Of a stretch of 48,717 bases of DNA, positions 8,438-17,677 are shown one piece after another; the stretch's first letter is position 1, and every line of letters begins with the position of its first letter. The notes beneath the pieces were generated by a model. That model was not told the DNA's origin, searched no databases, and worked only from the letters and a program-made list of their open reading frames with translations. Position numbers and translations under genes: made by a program. The stretch comes from Cyanobacteriota bacterium (GTDB lineage: Bacteria; Cyanobacteriota; Cyanobacteriia; PCC-6307; Cyanobiaceae): NCBI GenBank assembly GCA_026389285.1, contig JAPLID010000160.1, positions 1 through 48,717 on the forward strand. Direction: 5' to 3'.

Positions 8438-8833
8438 TCAGCCGATCGTTTTGCCGCTGACACTGATCGACTGCACCATCACGCGGGTGAGTTCCTGGCG
8501 GTGGCCGTTCTTACGACGGGTTTTCTTCTTGGGGCGCATCTTGTAGACGATGATCTTCTGTCCGCGGCGGTGGGCCATCACCTTGAGCACGACCGTGGCG
8601 CCGCTCACATAGGGCTGGCCCACCGTGGTGCCTTTGGCGTCCTTCACCAGAAGCACGTTTTCAAGCGTGATCGTCTCGCCTTCCTCGGCGGCGATGCGGT
8701 CGAGGTCGAGGTAGCGATCATTCTGGATCCAAAACTGTTGGCCGGAGGCCTCGATGATCGCGTAAGCGCCGGTGGTGTCCGGGCTGGGGGCGGCCTCGGC
8801 GGCGCCGGGGCTGGTGACTGGGGTCTCACTCAT
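8438..8833 (-). CDS. rplU: 50S ribosomal protein L21
   Basis: A 131-residue L21. The conserved core runs from AYAIIEASGQQFWI through LENVLLVKD, VVLKVMAHRRGQKIIVYKMRPKKKTRRKNGHRQ to LTRVMVQSI. A low-complexity N-terminal extension of about 20 residues (MSETPVTSPGAAEAAPSPD) precedes the core. It is first in the rplU-rpmA operon and diverges from kaiA across 188 bases. In related Prochlorococcus, kaiA is missing and this locus marks where it was lost; here the cluster is complete. Confidence 0.96.
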   Translation of the reverse strand: MSETPVTSPGAAEAAPSPDTTGAYAIIEASGQQFWIQNDRYLDLDRIAAEEGETITLENVLLVKDAKGTTVGQPYVSGATVVLKVMAHRRGQKIIVYKMRPKKKTRRKNGHRQELTRVMVQSISVSGKTIG

Positions 8834-9021
8834 GGGCGTGGGGGCGTGGCCAGGCTGGCGATGGGCCGGCGAAGGATCAGAAGACCTTCGCGCCTCTCAC
8901 CATTGAGCCTGGACTCACAGCAATTGGAAGACAAACATAGAGTTTGCCCTCCAGGGCTGGTCTACGTCAACATTCTGGCAATCCAGAACCTTCTCCCCCG
9001 ACGTGCCCCCGACCCGAATCG

Positions 9022-9936
9022 ATGCCTGAACCAGCACTCACCATCGCCTGTCTGATCCGGACCCCGGCCCTGGCCGATGTCTGCGGTCAATGGCTCAGCG
9101 GCAGTCGCTGTCAGGTGGAACACTTTGATCCGGCGGCTGATCCGGCCTTGGTTCTCGATCGCCGCCGCGAGGATTTCGACGCGGTGCTGCTGGAAAAGGG
9201 CACGTTGGATGGTGCGACGTATCAGCAGCTGAATGAGCTGGGGCTGCTGCTGCCGGCCGTGGTGATCGGCGAGGTGACCGGTCAGATGGAGTACCACGAC
9301 GCCGAGGTGCACCTGCCCCAGGATCAGCTTGAGCAGCTCAGCTACAGCCTGGATGCGGCGTTGTCGCGTTTTGTGCGGCGGGGGCTGCTCAGCTCCGGTA
9401 GCCTCAGCCCAGGCAATGGCGAGGGCCGCTCCAATCGCTGGAAGCTGGCCAATCGGCTCAAGGGCCGGCTGAGTTATCTCGGGGTTTATTACAAGCGGGA
9501 TCCCGGCCGCTTCCTGCGCAATCTGCCTGCCGCGGATAGGGAAGAGCTGCTGCGATCGCTGACGCGGACCTACCGTGATCTTCTGCTCAGCTACTTCCGT
9601 GATCCGGCCGCCGCCAACCAGGCGCTGGAGAGTTTCGTGAATACGGCTTTCTTCATCGATTTGCCGATCACGCAAACGGTTGAGATCCACATGAACCTGA
9701 TCGAAGGTTTCTGGAAGCAGTTGAGGCTGGAGGGACACAAACAGGATTCCCTTCAGGATTCCCTTCAGGATTACCGACTTGCCCTGTTGGATGTGATGGC
9801 CCATCTCTGTGAAATGTATCGACATTCCATCCCGCCTGATTCACCCTTAACCTTGACCCCCTCCAGTACCGAGACCTTTCGTTCAGGCCCATCGTCACGA
9901 TCGGTGACGCCCCTGCGTTCCACAGAGCTGCACTGA
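9022..9936 (+). CDS. kaiA: Circadian clock protein KaiA
   Basis: A 304-residue KaiA, the activator of KaiC autophosphorylation. It has an N-terminal receiver-like domain (about 1-130: [27 protein letters not shown]) and a C-terminal four-helix domain that binds the KaiC tail ([43 protein letters not shown]). Compared with the well-known 284-residue protein it has two differences: a 12-bp in-frame tandem duplication giving DSLQDSLQD (9742-9765) and a 30-residue tail after SIP. ATG 9022 is chosen because IACLIRT follows at once. The stop lies one base before the kaiB ATG, consistent with a kaiABC operon. Confidence 0.95.
   Translation: MPEPALTIACLIRTPALADVCGQWLSGSRCQVEHFDPAADPALVLDRRREDFDAVLLEKGTLDGATYQQLNELGLLLPAVVIGEVTGQMEYHDAEVHLPQDQLEQLSYSLDAALSRFVRRGLLSSGSLSPGNGEGRSNRWKLANRLKGRLSYLGVYYKRDPGRFLRNLPAADREELLRSLTRTYRDLLLSYFRDPAAANQALESFVNTAFFIDLPITQTVEIHMNLIEGFWKQLRLEGHKQDSLQDSLQDYRLALLDVMAHLCEMYRHSIPPDSPLTLTPSSTETFRSGPSSRSVTPLRSTELH
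9742..9765 (+). repeat. 12-bp tandem duplication inside kaiA
   Basis: The 12-mer CAGGATTCCCTT occurs twice in a row (9742-9753 and 9754-9765), followed by a partial third copy, CAGGATT. It is in frame and adds four residues (SLQD) to the C-terminal helical domain of KaiA. Identity between copies is complete, suggesting a recent slippage event. Confidence 0.85.
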
Positions 9937-9937
9937 T

Positions 9938-10318
9938 ATGACAACCCGCAAGACCTACATCCTCAAGCTCTATCTGGCTGGCAATACGCCAAACTCGATG
10001 CGGGCACTCAAGACACTGCGCAACATCCTTGAAACCGAGTTCAGAGGCGTTTATGCGCTCAAGGTAATCGACGTCCTCAAGAATCCGCAGCTGGCCGAGG
10101 AGGACAAGATTCTCGCCACGCCGACCCTGGCCAAGATCCTGCCGCCGCCCGTGCGGCGCATCATCGGCGATCTTTCGGATCGCGAGCGGGTGCTGATCGG
10201 CCTCGACCTGCTCTACGAAGAGCTGTTTGAGGAGGGCTACAGCCGCGATGACGAGGAGGGGATCTTCGGCTCCGCTGATGCCGAGGCGGCCCCAGCGGCC
10301 GATGCAGAGCAGCCGTAA
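9938..10318 (+). CDS. kaiB: Circadian clock protein KaiB
   Basis: A 126-residue KaiB, the fold-switching protein that binds phosphorylated KaiC and sequesters KaiA. The first 100 residues are highly conserved: [71 protein letters not shown]. The usual protein is about 102 residues, so roughly 24 acidic, Ala-rich residues ([20 protein letters not shown] and on) are extra at the C-terminus. The start ATG is one base past the kaiA stop. A gap of 87 bases separates it from kaiC. Confidence 0.97.
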   Translation: MTTRKTYILKLYLAGNTPNSMRALKTLRNILETEFRGVYALKVIDVLKNPQLAEEDKILATPTLAKILPPPVRRIIGDLSDRERVLIGLDLLYEELFEEGYSRDDEEGIFGSADAEAAPAADAEQP

Positions 10319-10405
10319 GCGGAGCCCGGTTTCCCCTGAACTCCTGCGGCAGCCTCTCCTCCCCGCGACTCCAACTCTCTCCTGACTCTTTCAAGCACAC
10401 CTTCC

Positions 10406-11944
10406 ATGCCGGATTCCACGCTCACCAGCACGCCCCCGATGCAGGTGCAGAAGCTGCCCACGGGGATGGAGGGATTTGATGACATCCTCCACGGAGGCCT
10501 GCCAATCGCCCGCTCGACCCTGATCAGTGGCACTTCGGGTACCGGCAAGACCGTTTTCTCGTTGAATTTTCTTTATAATGGAATCCGGGATTTTAATGAA
10601 CCCGGTATTTTTGTAACCTTCGAAGAATCGCCTCTCGATATTCTCCGTAACGCCGCCAGCTTCGGCTGGAACCTGCAGGAGATGGTGGAGCAGGACAAGC
10701 TCTTCATTCTTGATGCGTCGCCCGATCCTGATGGCCAGGATGTGGCGGGTAGTTTCGACCTTTCCGGTCTGATTGAGCGCATCAACTACGCCATCCGCAA
10801 GTACAAGGCCCGGCGCGTGGCGATCGATTCGATCACGGCGGTCTTTCAGCAATATGACGCCGTTTCCGTGGTGCGGCGAGAGATTTTCCGCCTGATCGCC
10901 CGGCTCAAGGAGATCGGGGTGACCACGGTGATGACCACCGAACGCATTGACGAATACGGCCCGATTGCTCGCTATGGCGTCGAGGAGTTCGTCTCCGACA
11001 ACGTGGTGATCCTGCGCAACGTGCTCGAGGGTGAGCGCCGCCGCCGCACGGTCGAGATTCTCAAGCTGCGCGGCACCACCCACATGAAGGGCGAGTTCCC
11101 CTTCACGATGGGCGCCCAGGGGATCAGCATCTTTCCGCTCGGTGCCATGCGCCTCACCCAGCGCTCCTCCAATGTGCGGCTTAGCTCCGGCGTGCCACGG
11201 CTCGATGAGATGTGCGGCGGTGGCTTCTTCAAGGATTCGATCATTCTGGCGACCGGCGCCACCGGCACCGGCAAGACCCTGCTGGTGTCGAAGTTCGTCG
11301 AGGATGCCTGCCGTAACCGGGAGCGGGCGATCCTGTTCGCCTACGAGGAGTCGCGCTCCCAGCTGCTGCGCAACGCCACCAGCTGGGGTATTGATTTCGA
11401 GCAGATGGAGCAGGACGGTCTGCTGAAGATCATCTGTGCCTATCCCGAATCCACGGGCCTGGAGGATCATCTGCAGATCATCAAGACCGAGATCAGCCAG
11501 TTCAAGCCCTCACGCATGGCGATCGATTCGCTGAGTGCCCTGGCCAGGGGGGTGAGCCACAATGTTTTTCGCCAGTTCGTGATTGGGGTAACGGGCTATG
11601 CCAAGCAGGAGGAGATTGCGGGCTTCTTCACGAACACCTCCGAGGAGTTCATGGGTAGCCATTCGATCACTGACTCCCACATCTCCACGATCACCGACAC
11701 GATCCTGATGCTCCAATACGTGGAGATTCGCGGCGAGATGGCCCGGGCTCTGAACGTGTTCAAGATGCGCGGCTCCTGGCACGACAAGGGCATCCGCGAG
11801 TTCGTGATCACCGGTAACGGTCCCGAGATCAAGGACTCCTTCTCCAACTTCGAGCGCATCATCAGTGGGGTGCCGCACCGCATCACCACCGACGAGCGGG
11901 CCGATCTGGCCCGGATCGTGCGCAGTGTCGAGAGCGAGAGCTGA
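10406..11944 (+). CDS. kaiC: Circadian clock ATPase/autokinase KaiC
   Basis: A 512-residue double-RecA ATPase at the heart of the cyanobacterial clock. Two Walker A motifs are visible, GTSGTGKT (42-49, CI) and GATGTGKT (284-291, CII), with catalytic Glu pairs in TFEES (73-74) and AYEES (314-315). The phosphorylation site ITDSHISTITDT is intact; Ser427/Thr428 correspond to Ser431/Thr432 of the reference protein. The C-terminal KaiA-binding tail is slightly shorter than the 519-residue reference. Codons around 10560-10625 are unusually AT-rich for this window. It converges on nblS with 17 bases between stops. Confidence 0.98.
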   Translation: MPDSTLTSTPPMQVQKLPTGMEGFDDILHGGLPIARSTLISGTSGTGKTVFSLNFLYNGIRDFNEPGIFVTFEESPLDILRNAASFGWNLQEMVEQDKLFILDASPDPDGQDVAGSFDLSGLIERINYAIRKYKARRVAIDSITAVFQQYDAVSVVRREIFRLIARLKEIGVTTVMTTERIDEYGPIARYGVEEFVSDNVVILRNVLEGERRRRTVEILKLRGTTHMKGEFPFTMGAQGISIFPLGAMRLTQRSSNVRLSSGVPRLDEMCGGGFFKDSIILATGATGTGKTLLVSKFVEDACRNRERAILFAYEESRSQLLRNATSWGIDFEQMEQDGLLKIICAYPESTGLEDHLQIIKTEISQFKPSRMAIDSLSALARGVSHNVFRQFVIGVTGYAKQEEIAGFFTNTSEEFMGSHSITDSHISTITDTILMLQYVEIRGEMARALNVFKMRGSWHDKGIREFVITGNGPEIKDSFSNFERIISGVPHRITTDERADLARIVRSVESES

Positions 11945-11961
11945 GCGACTGCCGGCGCTGG

Positions 11962-14013
11962 TCAGGCGCTGAACTGCTCCTGGCGGTGGTAATCGCGCCG
12001 TTCCGCCTGTACCGCCAGCTCGTCGGTGTCGGAGTGCTCCAGGGGGAGATCAAACCAGAAGGTGGTGCCTACCCCCGGTTCGCTGACCATGCGCACGCGG
12101 GTGCCGTGTTTTTCGAGGATGCCACGCACGATCGATAGGCCCAGCCCGGTGCCTGCCTCGGTGTGCACGGCGTTCTCGACCCGGAAGAAGCGCTCGAAGA
12201 TGCGTTCCTGATCCGCCGGCGAGATGCCGTAGCCCGTATCGGCGATTTCGATCCGCAGCCTGGGCAATGGTGAGGTGAGGGCGCAGTTGGGATTGCTGCC
12301 CGGTTGCGTGCTGGGGTCGAAGAGACAGAGGTCGGGCCAGGGATAGGCCCGCAGCTTCAGTGAGCCTCCGCGGGGGGTGAACTTGAGGGCATTGCCCACC
12401 AGGTTGTCCAACACCTGCAACAGCAGATCCCAGTTGCCAAGAATCCTGGGCAACTGATCATCCGCCTCGAACCCCAGTTTGACCCCCTTGTCCTCGGCAT
12501 TGAGGCGGTAGGTGCGCAGGGTCTGCTCGATCGCCGGGGTGATCTCCATCGGCTCCAGCTCCCAGACCCGCTCGGCCTCCAGCCGCGACAGATCGAGCAC
12601 GTCGTTGACCAGCCTGGTGAGGCGATCGGTTTCGGCATTGGCGATGCCGAGAAACTCCTTGGTCTGCTCCGGGCTCAGCTGATCGCCGAGGTCGTAGAGG
12701 GTTTCGACGTAGCTCTTGATGTTGAACAGCGGCGTGCGCAACTCATGGGAGACGTTGCTGATGAAGCGGCTCTGGGCTGCATTGAGCTCCACCTCCCGGG
12801 TCAGATCCTGGATGGTCATGGCGATGCCCTTGAGGCTCTCGCCGCTGGCATCCCGCACCGATTGCAACACGATCCGCAGGGTGCGGGCCGGTTCGCCGAA
12901 GCTGCAACGCACATCGGTGGTGTCCCGTTCATTGGCCATCAGGTCGATCAGGGGCGAGTGCAGCTCCATGGCCAGGCGATCCGGTAGTTCCTGCACCAGT
13001 TCGTTGCCTTCGAGATTGCGGCCCTCCCAGCGGAACAGGCGCCGAGCGGTGGGATTGACCAGCACGATGCGGCTGTCGGCGTCGAGCAGCACGGCCCCAT
13101 CGGCCATCGTGGCAATCAGGGATTGCTGCTTCACCTGGGCGGCGGTGAGCTCCTCGATGTTGGCGGCTTTGTAGACCTCCAACTGGGAGGCCATCGTGTT
13201 GAAACCCTCCAGCAGCTCCCCCAGCTCGCCGCCCACCGGCAGGGCGATGCGGGTGGCGAAATTGCCGCCGGCCACCTGGCGCACCCCCCGCAGCAGTTCC
13301 TTCACCGGCCGGATGATCGTCAGGGCGTTGAACACCGAGCCCAGGATCACCAGCACCCAGATCGAGATGAACACTGCGGTCGTCACCTCGCGGGTGAGGG
13401 CCGCGCTGGCGATCACGGTCTCGTTCGGATTGATGCCCAGGGCCACCACCCCCAGATAGCGATCGGCGGCCACGATCGGCACGAACACATCGGTGACCAG
13501 GCCATCGGGTGTGAGGTGCTGGCGGATCAGCGGGTTGTCGGGACGGCGTTGCAGATCGGCCGGCAACTCAAGCCTGCGGCTGAGCAACTCCTCGCCGCTG
13601 GCGGTGGTGCCGCTGCCATTGCCCATGGGAATGCCGAGGTAGATCACCCCTTCGGCATCGGCGAAGACGATGTAGCGCAGGCTGCGGCTCGATCGCCAGA
13701 AGCGTTCCGCCACCGAGGCCAGCTCCCGGTCACTGCCCTCCGCCACCAAGGGGGTGACATTGGCTGAGAGCAGCAGGCCCAGATCGCGGGCGTAGCGGGT
13801 GTCGCTCATCTGGGCATCGCGCTGAATGCCGTTGAGCGCGAAGAAGGTGATGCCCGTCATCAGCAGGCTCACCACCAGGGTGGCGACCGCCAGCAGCTTG
13901 GTCTGCAGGCTGAACTCGGCCCACCAGCGCCTTAGCCGCCTCAGCCAGTCGCTGCCCTGAGCCGGGGGGGCGACCGGGTTGGACCGGGCTGGAAGCGCCT
14001 TGGCCTGAGTCAT
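11962..14013 (-). CDS. nblS: NblS/Hik33-type sensor histidine kinase
   Basis: A 683-residue membrane kinase of the NblS (Hik33, DspA) type, which in cyanobacteria controls responses to high light, nutrient and cold stress, usually through RpaB. Order seen: TM1 (about 37-60), extracytoplasmic sensor, TM2 (about 213-235), HAMP linker, PAS (about 295-400), HisKA with SHELRTPL (phospho-His 423), N-box DNLVGNALKF, G1 DTGYGI (592-597) and G2 GTGLGLS. Architecture and length fit NblS, and the position next to purD and kaiC supports orthology. Its ATG overlaps the purD TGA by 4 bases (ATGA), so it is probably translated with purD. Confidence 0.88.
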   Translation of the reverse strand: MTQAKALPARSNPVAPPAQGSDWLRRLRRWWAEFSLQTKLLAVATLVVSLLMTGITFFALNGIQRDAQMSDTRYARDLGLLLSANVTPLVAEGSDRELASVAERFWRSSRSLRYIVFADAEGVIYLGIPMGNGSGTTASGEELLSRRLELPADLQRRPDNPLIRQHLTPDGLVTDVFVPIVAADRYLGVVALGINPNETVIASAALTREVTTAVFISIWVLVILGSVFNALTIIRPVKELLRGVRQVAGGNFATRIALPVGGELGELLEGFNTMASQLEVYKAANIEELTAAQVKQQSLIATMADGAVLLDADSRIVLVNPTARRLFRWEGRNLEGNELVQELPDRLAMELHSPLIDLMANERDTTDVRCSFGEPARTLRIVLQSVRDASGESLKGIAMTIQDLTREVELNAAQSRFISNVSHELRTPLFNIKSYVETLYDLGDQLSPEQTKEFLGIANAETDRLTRLVNDVLDLSRLEAERVWELEPMEITPAIEQTLRTYRLNAEDKGVKLGFEADDQLPRILGNWDLLLQVLDNLVGNALKFTPRGGSLKLRAYPWPDLCLFDPSTQPGSNPNCALTSPLPRLRIEIADTGYGISPADQERIFERFFRVENAVHTEAGTGLGLSIVRGILEKHGTRVRMVSEPGVGTTFWFDLPLEHSDTDELAVQAERRDYHRQEQFSA

Positions 14014-15455
14014 GGCTGGGCGGGGTGGCTGGGGACGTTGGTGGTGGGGCGCCGCCGGACCTGGTGGCCGATGTCGCGCCGGTAGGTGATGCCTTTGAAG
14101 TGCACCTGGGCCAGTCCGTCGTAGGTGCGCTCGAAGGCGGTGTCGAAGTCGTCGGCCTGGGCCACCATCGCCAGCACCCTGCCACCGGAGGTCCGGCACT
14201 GGCCCTGCTCATCAAGGCGGCTGCCGGCATGGAACAGTTGCCGATCGTCGCTGACCTCCAGCGCGTCGCTGATCAGATCGCCGCTGCGCACCGTGCCTGG
14301 ATACCCCTCGGCCGCCGCGATCACGCAGGCACTGCAGCCCGGCAGGATCGTCAGGGGCGGCGCCTGCCGCAGCTGCCCCCGGGCGCAGGCCAGCAGCACC
14401 CGCGCCAGCTCGGGACCGAGCAGGGGCATCAGGGTTTCGCACTCGGGATCGCCGAAGCGACAGTTGAACTCGATCACCCGCAGGCCAGCGGCGGTGAGCA
14501 TCAAACCGGCGTAGATCACGCCGCGATAGTCGATGCCCCGGGCGCGCAGCGCCTCGAGGGTGGGCTCCAGCACCAGGCGCCGGGTCTCCTCCAGTCCGGC
14601 GGCATCGAGCAGTGGGGCGGGGGCGTAGGCCCCCATGCCGCCGGTATTGGGCCCGGTGTCGCCCTCGCCGATGCGTTTGTGATCCTGGGCCGGGGGCAGC
14701 AGCACCAGGTCCTGCCCGTCGGTGAGGGCGAAGACCGAGACCTCCGGGCCCTTGAGGGTTTCCTCCAGCACCAGGGAATTGCCGGCCTCGCCGAAGCGAC
14801 CGGCGAACACCTCCTCGATGGCCGAGCGGGCCTCCTCCAGGGTCGCGGCCACCGTGACCCCCTTGCCGGCCGCCAGGCCATCGGCCTTGACCACCAGGGG
14901 CTGGCCGTGGGCTTCCAGGGCCTCAAGGGCCGTCTCCAGGTTGTCGGCAGGCCAGTGGCGGGCGGTGGGCACGCCGGCTTCCACCATCAGGGCCTTGGCC
15001 CATTGCTTGCTGGCTTCCAGCTGGGCCCCAGCCGCTCCCGGGCCGAAGACGGGCAACCCCGCCTCGCGCAGCCGGTCGGCCAGTCCTGCCGCCAGGGGCG
15101 CTTCCGGTCCGATCACCACCAGATCGATGGCGAGCTCCAGGCAGGCGGCCCGCAGGCCTGTCGTGTCGCTTTCGGCCAGGGCCAGGCAATGGCAGCCGGC
15201 GATGCCGCTGGAGCCGCCGTTGCCTGGCGCCAGCCAGACCCCCTCCACCCCGGGGCAGCGGGCCAGGGCCCAGGCCAGGGCATTTTCGCGGCCGCCACCG
15301 CCCACCACCAGGATCCGCGCCGGCGCTCCTGCATCAGGACCGGCCGTCTCGGCGGCGGGGGCGGGAGCAGGGGCGCCGGAGGCTGAGGCGCCTGGGGCCG
15401 TGGCGCCGGGATTGATGGAGCCGGAAGCAGGGGTGGTGGCGCTGAACGGGCTCAT
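14010..15455 (-). CDS. purD: Phosphoribosylamine-glycine ligase
   Basis: An ATP-grasp enzyme of purine synthesis joining glycine to phosphoribosylamine. Motifs: ILVVGGGGRENALAWAL, VVIGPEAPLAAGLADRL, VKADGLAAGKGV, EETLKGPEVSVFALTDG, DHKRIGEGDTGPNTGGMGAYAP and EFNCRFGDPE. The predicted protein is 481 residues, about 50 more than usual. The excess is an Ala/Pro/Gly-rich N-terminus (residues 1-46) before the Rossmann motif. Either the start lies further downstream or this is a true extension. It diverges from the secreted hypothetical at 15507 and overlaps nblS downstream by 4 bases. Confidence 0.93.
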   Translation of the reverse strand: MSPFSATTPASGSINPGATAPGASASGAPAPAPAAETAGPDAGAPARILVVGGGGRENALAWALARCPGVEGVWLAPGNGGSSGIAGCHCLALAESDTTGLRAACLELAIDLVVIGPEAPLAAGLADRLREAGLPVFGPGAAGAQLEASKQWAKALMVEAGVPTARHWPADNLETALEALEAHGQPLVVKADGLAAGKGVTVAATLEEARSAIEEVFAGRFGEAGNSLVLEETLKGPEVSVFALTDGQDLVLLPPAQDHKRIGEGDTGPNTGGMGAYAPAPLLDAAGLEETRRLVLEPTLEALRARGIDYRGVIYAGLMLTAAGLRVIEFNCRFGDPECETLMPLLGPELARVLLACARGQLRQAPPLTILPGCSACVIAAAEGYPGTVRSGDLISDALEVSDDRQLFHAGSRLDEQGQCRTSGGRVLAMVAQADDFDTAFERTYDGLAQVHFKGITYRRDIGHQVRRRPTTNVPSHPAQP

Positions 15456-15506
15456 GGAGGGGAACTCACCACGGGGAATGGGCCGGCCGGAGGCGCCGCC
15501 GGTAAG

Positions 15507-16817
15507 TTGAACGGCGTGCCATCGACTTCGCCATTGTCCGTGACCGGCACCGCAGCTGCGGCACGGCGACGTCGCCGGCCTGTCCGGGGACCAGCCGCCC
15601 TGCTGCTCTGGCTTTGCCTGCCGGCGCAAACTTTGGCGCTTCCAGGCTCCGGCGGCGCCGCCAGCGCTCGCTCCATGGCCCCGTTCGCCAGCCGGCTGAG
15701 CGTGGCTGCCAGCACCTCCCTGGCGTTGGGACGTCCCGTTGTGGCCGCGACAACGGCTCCACCAGTGCCGGCCGTGATCGTCAGCCCCGGGGGCATCACG
15801 CCTGCGGCGGCACCGGCGCCGGTGCTCTCCGATGCGGCCTTCGCCAAACTGATCGCCACGGCCAGCCTGGAGACCCTCGATTCGCTCTGCCGCCAGCTGG
15901 CTGGCGACAACGCCATCGCCCGGCTGCGTCTGGTGCGGGATCGCCTGCTGACGATGCATCTGCCCCCCCAGCCTCTTGCGGTGGTGCTGGCCAATGCCGA
16001 TGTGCTGCTCAGCTGTCAGGCGCCCGATGCCGCCCTTACCGTGCTTGATCGCTATGGCCCCGCCCCCGGCGCCGAGCAGGTGCAGTGGCTCACCCTGCAA
16101 TGGCGCGCCGCCAATGCCGCCCTCGACCATCCCCGCGCCGCTCTGGCCCTCGAGCGCTTGGCGGCCGAGCGCTACGGCCGGCTGGAGGCCCTTCCCCTGC
16201 CGATCCTGCGGCGCCCGGATGGCAGCGTCATCACCCGCTCCGCCCTCGAGGTGCTGGCGGACCATCTCGAAGCCCAGGGCCAGGGCCGCACCGCCGGTCA
16301 GCTGCTGCTGCTCAGCCGCCAGAGCGACGGCGCCGCTGCCGCCAGACTGCAGCAGGCGATCCGCCTGCTGAGCGACCTGCCGCCCCAGGAGCTCGATGCC
16401 CTGCTGGAGCGGGCCCTGGAGCAGGCGGCGGCTGCCGGGGCCTGGAGTCTGGTCGCGGAGTTGCTCACCACCCAGGCGGCCCTGCCGGCCGCCGTGAGCG
16501 GCTCGCAGCGGGCGATCGAGCGACAGCTACGGCTGACCCGCCGGCTCGATGACGCCTACGGCGAATGGCGGCTGCGGCGGCAGGATCCAGGGGCCGCAGC
16601 CCGTAGCCTCGAGCTTGAGCTGAAACTACGTTCGCCCCGGGCCCCCGGGGGACATGCCGCCGATCTGCCCAGGCCGGTAGCCGGCGCAGAAGCTGACGCT
16701 GCTGCCAATCCGGCGCCGCCAGCCTCTCCAGCCCCATCAGCCATGCCGGCGGCCTGCCCCTTGATACCTGAGCCTGCGCCTGCCCTCACCCCAGCCCCCT
16801 TCAAGCTGACACCATGA
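15507..16817 (+). CDS. Secreted TPR-like hypothetical protein
   Basis: A 436-residue Ala/Leu-rich protein I cannot assign to a named family. The N-terminus has an arginine cluster ([10 protein letters not shown]) then a hydrophobic segment ([16 protein letters not shown]), consistent with export. The middle (about 110-360) is alpha-helical with repeated patterns such as [30 protein letters not shown], resembling tetratricopeptide-type repeats. The C-terminus is Pro/Ala-rich. The start is uncertain: TTG 15507, GTG 15516 or GTG about 15540. Its TGA overlaps the purC ATG (ATGA), so it is coupled to purC and close upstream of bamA. An envelope-assembly role is only inference from neighbours. Confidence 0.65.
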   Translation: MNGVPSTSPLSVTGTAAAARRRRRPVRGPAALLLWLCLPAQTLALPGSGGAASARSMAPFASRLSVAASTSLALGRPVVAATTAPPVPAVIVSPGGITPAAAPAPVLSDAAFAKLIATASLETLDSLCRQLAGDNAIARLRLVRDRLLTMHLPPQPLAVVLANADVLLSCQAPDAALTVLDRYGPAPGAEQVQWLTLQWRAANAALDHPRAALALERLAAERYGRLEALPLPILRRPDGSVITRSALEVLADHLEAQGQGRTAGQLLLLSRQSDGAAAARLQQAIRLLSDLPPQELDALLERALEQAAAAGAWSLVAELLTTQAALPAAVSGSQRAIERQLRLTRRLDDAYGEWRLRRQDPGAAARSLELELKLRSPRAPGGHAADLPRPVAGAEADAAANPAPPASPAPSAMPAACPLIPEPAPALTPAPFKLTP

Positions 16818-17569
16818 CCGCCGCCGCGATCGGAGCTCTCCTCTACGAAGGCAAGGCCAAACGGGTCCATGCCACCGATCAGCCCGATCTGGTGGCGGTC
16901 GAATACAAGGACGACGCCACCGCCTTCAACGCCCTCAAGAAGGCCCAGCTGACGGGCAAAGGGGCGCTCAATTGCCGCATCTCGGCCTTGCTGTTCGAGC
17001 ATCTGGAACGCCAGGGCATTCCCACCCATTACCTGGGGGTGCGCGATGCCCTCTGGATGATGGTGCGGCCGGTGCGGGTGATTCCGGTCGAGGTGGTGGT
17101 CCGCAACATCGCCGCCGGCTCCCTCTGCCGCCAGATGCCTATCGCCGTCGGCAGCCGTCTGCAGCCCCCCCTGGTCGATCTGTACTACAAGGACGACGCT
17201 TTCGGCGATCCCCTGCTCTCCGAAGCGCGCCTGGAGCGGCTGGGGCTGGTCAACCCTGAGCAGCTCGCGGCGATCCGGTCGCTGGCGCTGCAGGTCAATA
17301 CCGCCCTGGCCGAGCTGTTCTCCCAGGTGGGCCTGGAATTGGTGGATTTCAAGATCGAGCTGGGCTTCACCGCCGCCGGCGATCTGGTGGTGGCCGATGA
17401 GATCAGCCCCGACACCTGCCGCCTCTGGGATCAGGCCATCAGCGACAGCGAGGAGCGCATCCTGGACAAGGATCGATTCCGCCAGGACCTCGGCGGCGTG
17501 GTCGAGGCCTACGGGGAGGTCCTCAAACGGGTCCAAGGGGTATGTCCGGACCCCCGCTTCTACCGGTAA
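16814..17569 (+). CDS. purC: SAICAR synthetase (PurC)
   Basis: A 251-residue phosphoribosylaminoimidazole-succinocarboxamide synthase of purine synthesis. Motifs: [78 protein letters not shown]. Length is normal. The ATG overlaps the stop of the secreted hypothetical gene by 4 bases. Its own stop is followed at once by a 53-bp tandem duplication leading into bamA. Confidence 0.96.
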   Translation: MTAAAIGALLYEGKAKRVHATDQPDLVAVEYKDDATAFNALKKAQLTGKGALNCRISALLFEHLERQGIPTHYLGVRDALWMMVRPVRVIPVEVVVRNIAAGSLCRQMPIAVGSRLQPPLVDLYYKDDAFGDPLLSEARLERLGLVNPEQLAAIRSLALQVNTALAELFSQVGLELVDFKIELGFTAAGDLVVADEISPDTCRLWDQAISDSEERILDKDRFRQDLGGVVEAYGEVLKRVQGVCPDPRFYR

Positions 17570-17571
17570 GG

Positions 17572-17677
17572 TCGGCAAAATTTGCGGCCTGGCCGCTTCG
17601 CCCCCGATCCCCATGCCAGGCCTCTCGGCAAAATTTGCGGCCTGGCCGCTTCGCCCCCGATCCCCATGCCAGGCCTC
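17572..17677. repeat. Perfect 53-bp tandem duplication at the bamA 5' end
   Basis: Two identical adjacent 53-base copies, 17572-17624 and 17625-17677. Each begins TCGGCAAAATTTGCGGCC and contains ATGCCAGGCCTC, so each carries a copy of the bamA start region. Because 53 is not a multiple of three, the first ATG (17613) is out of frame and only the second (17666) opens bamA. Each unit also contains the palindromic GCAAAATTTGC. Confidence 0.9.

Noticed and set aside
8962-9825. Minus-strand frame of 287 codons opposite kaiA
   Set aside because: kaiA is certain, and the antisense product shows no signal, domain or motif.
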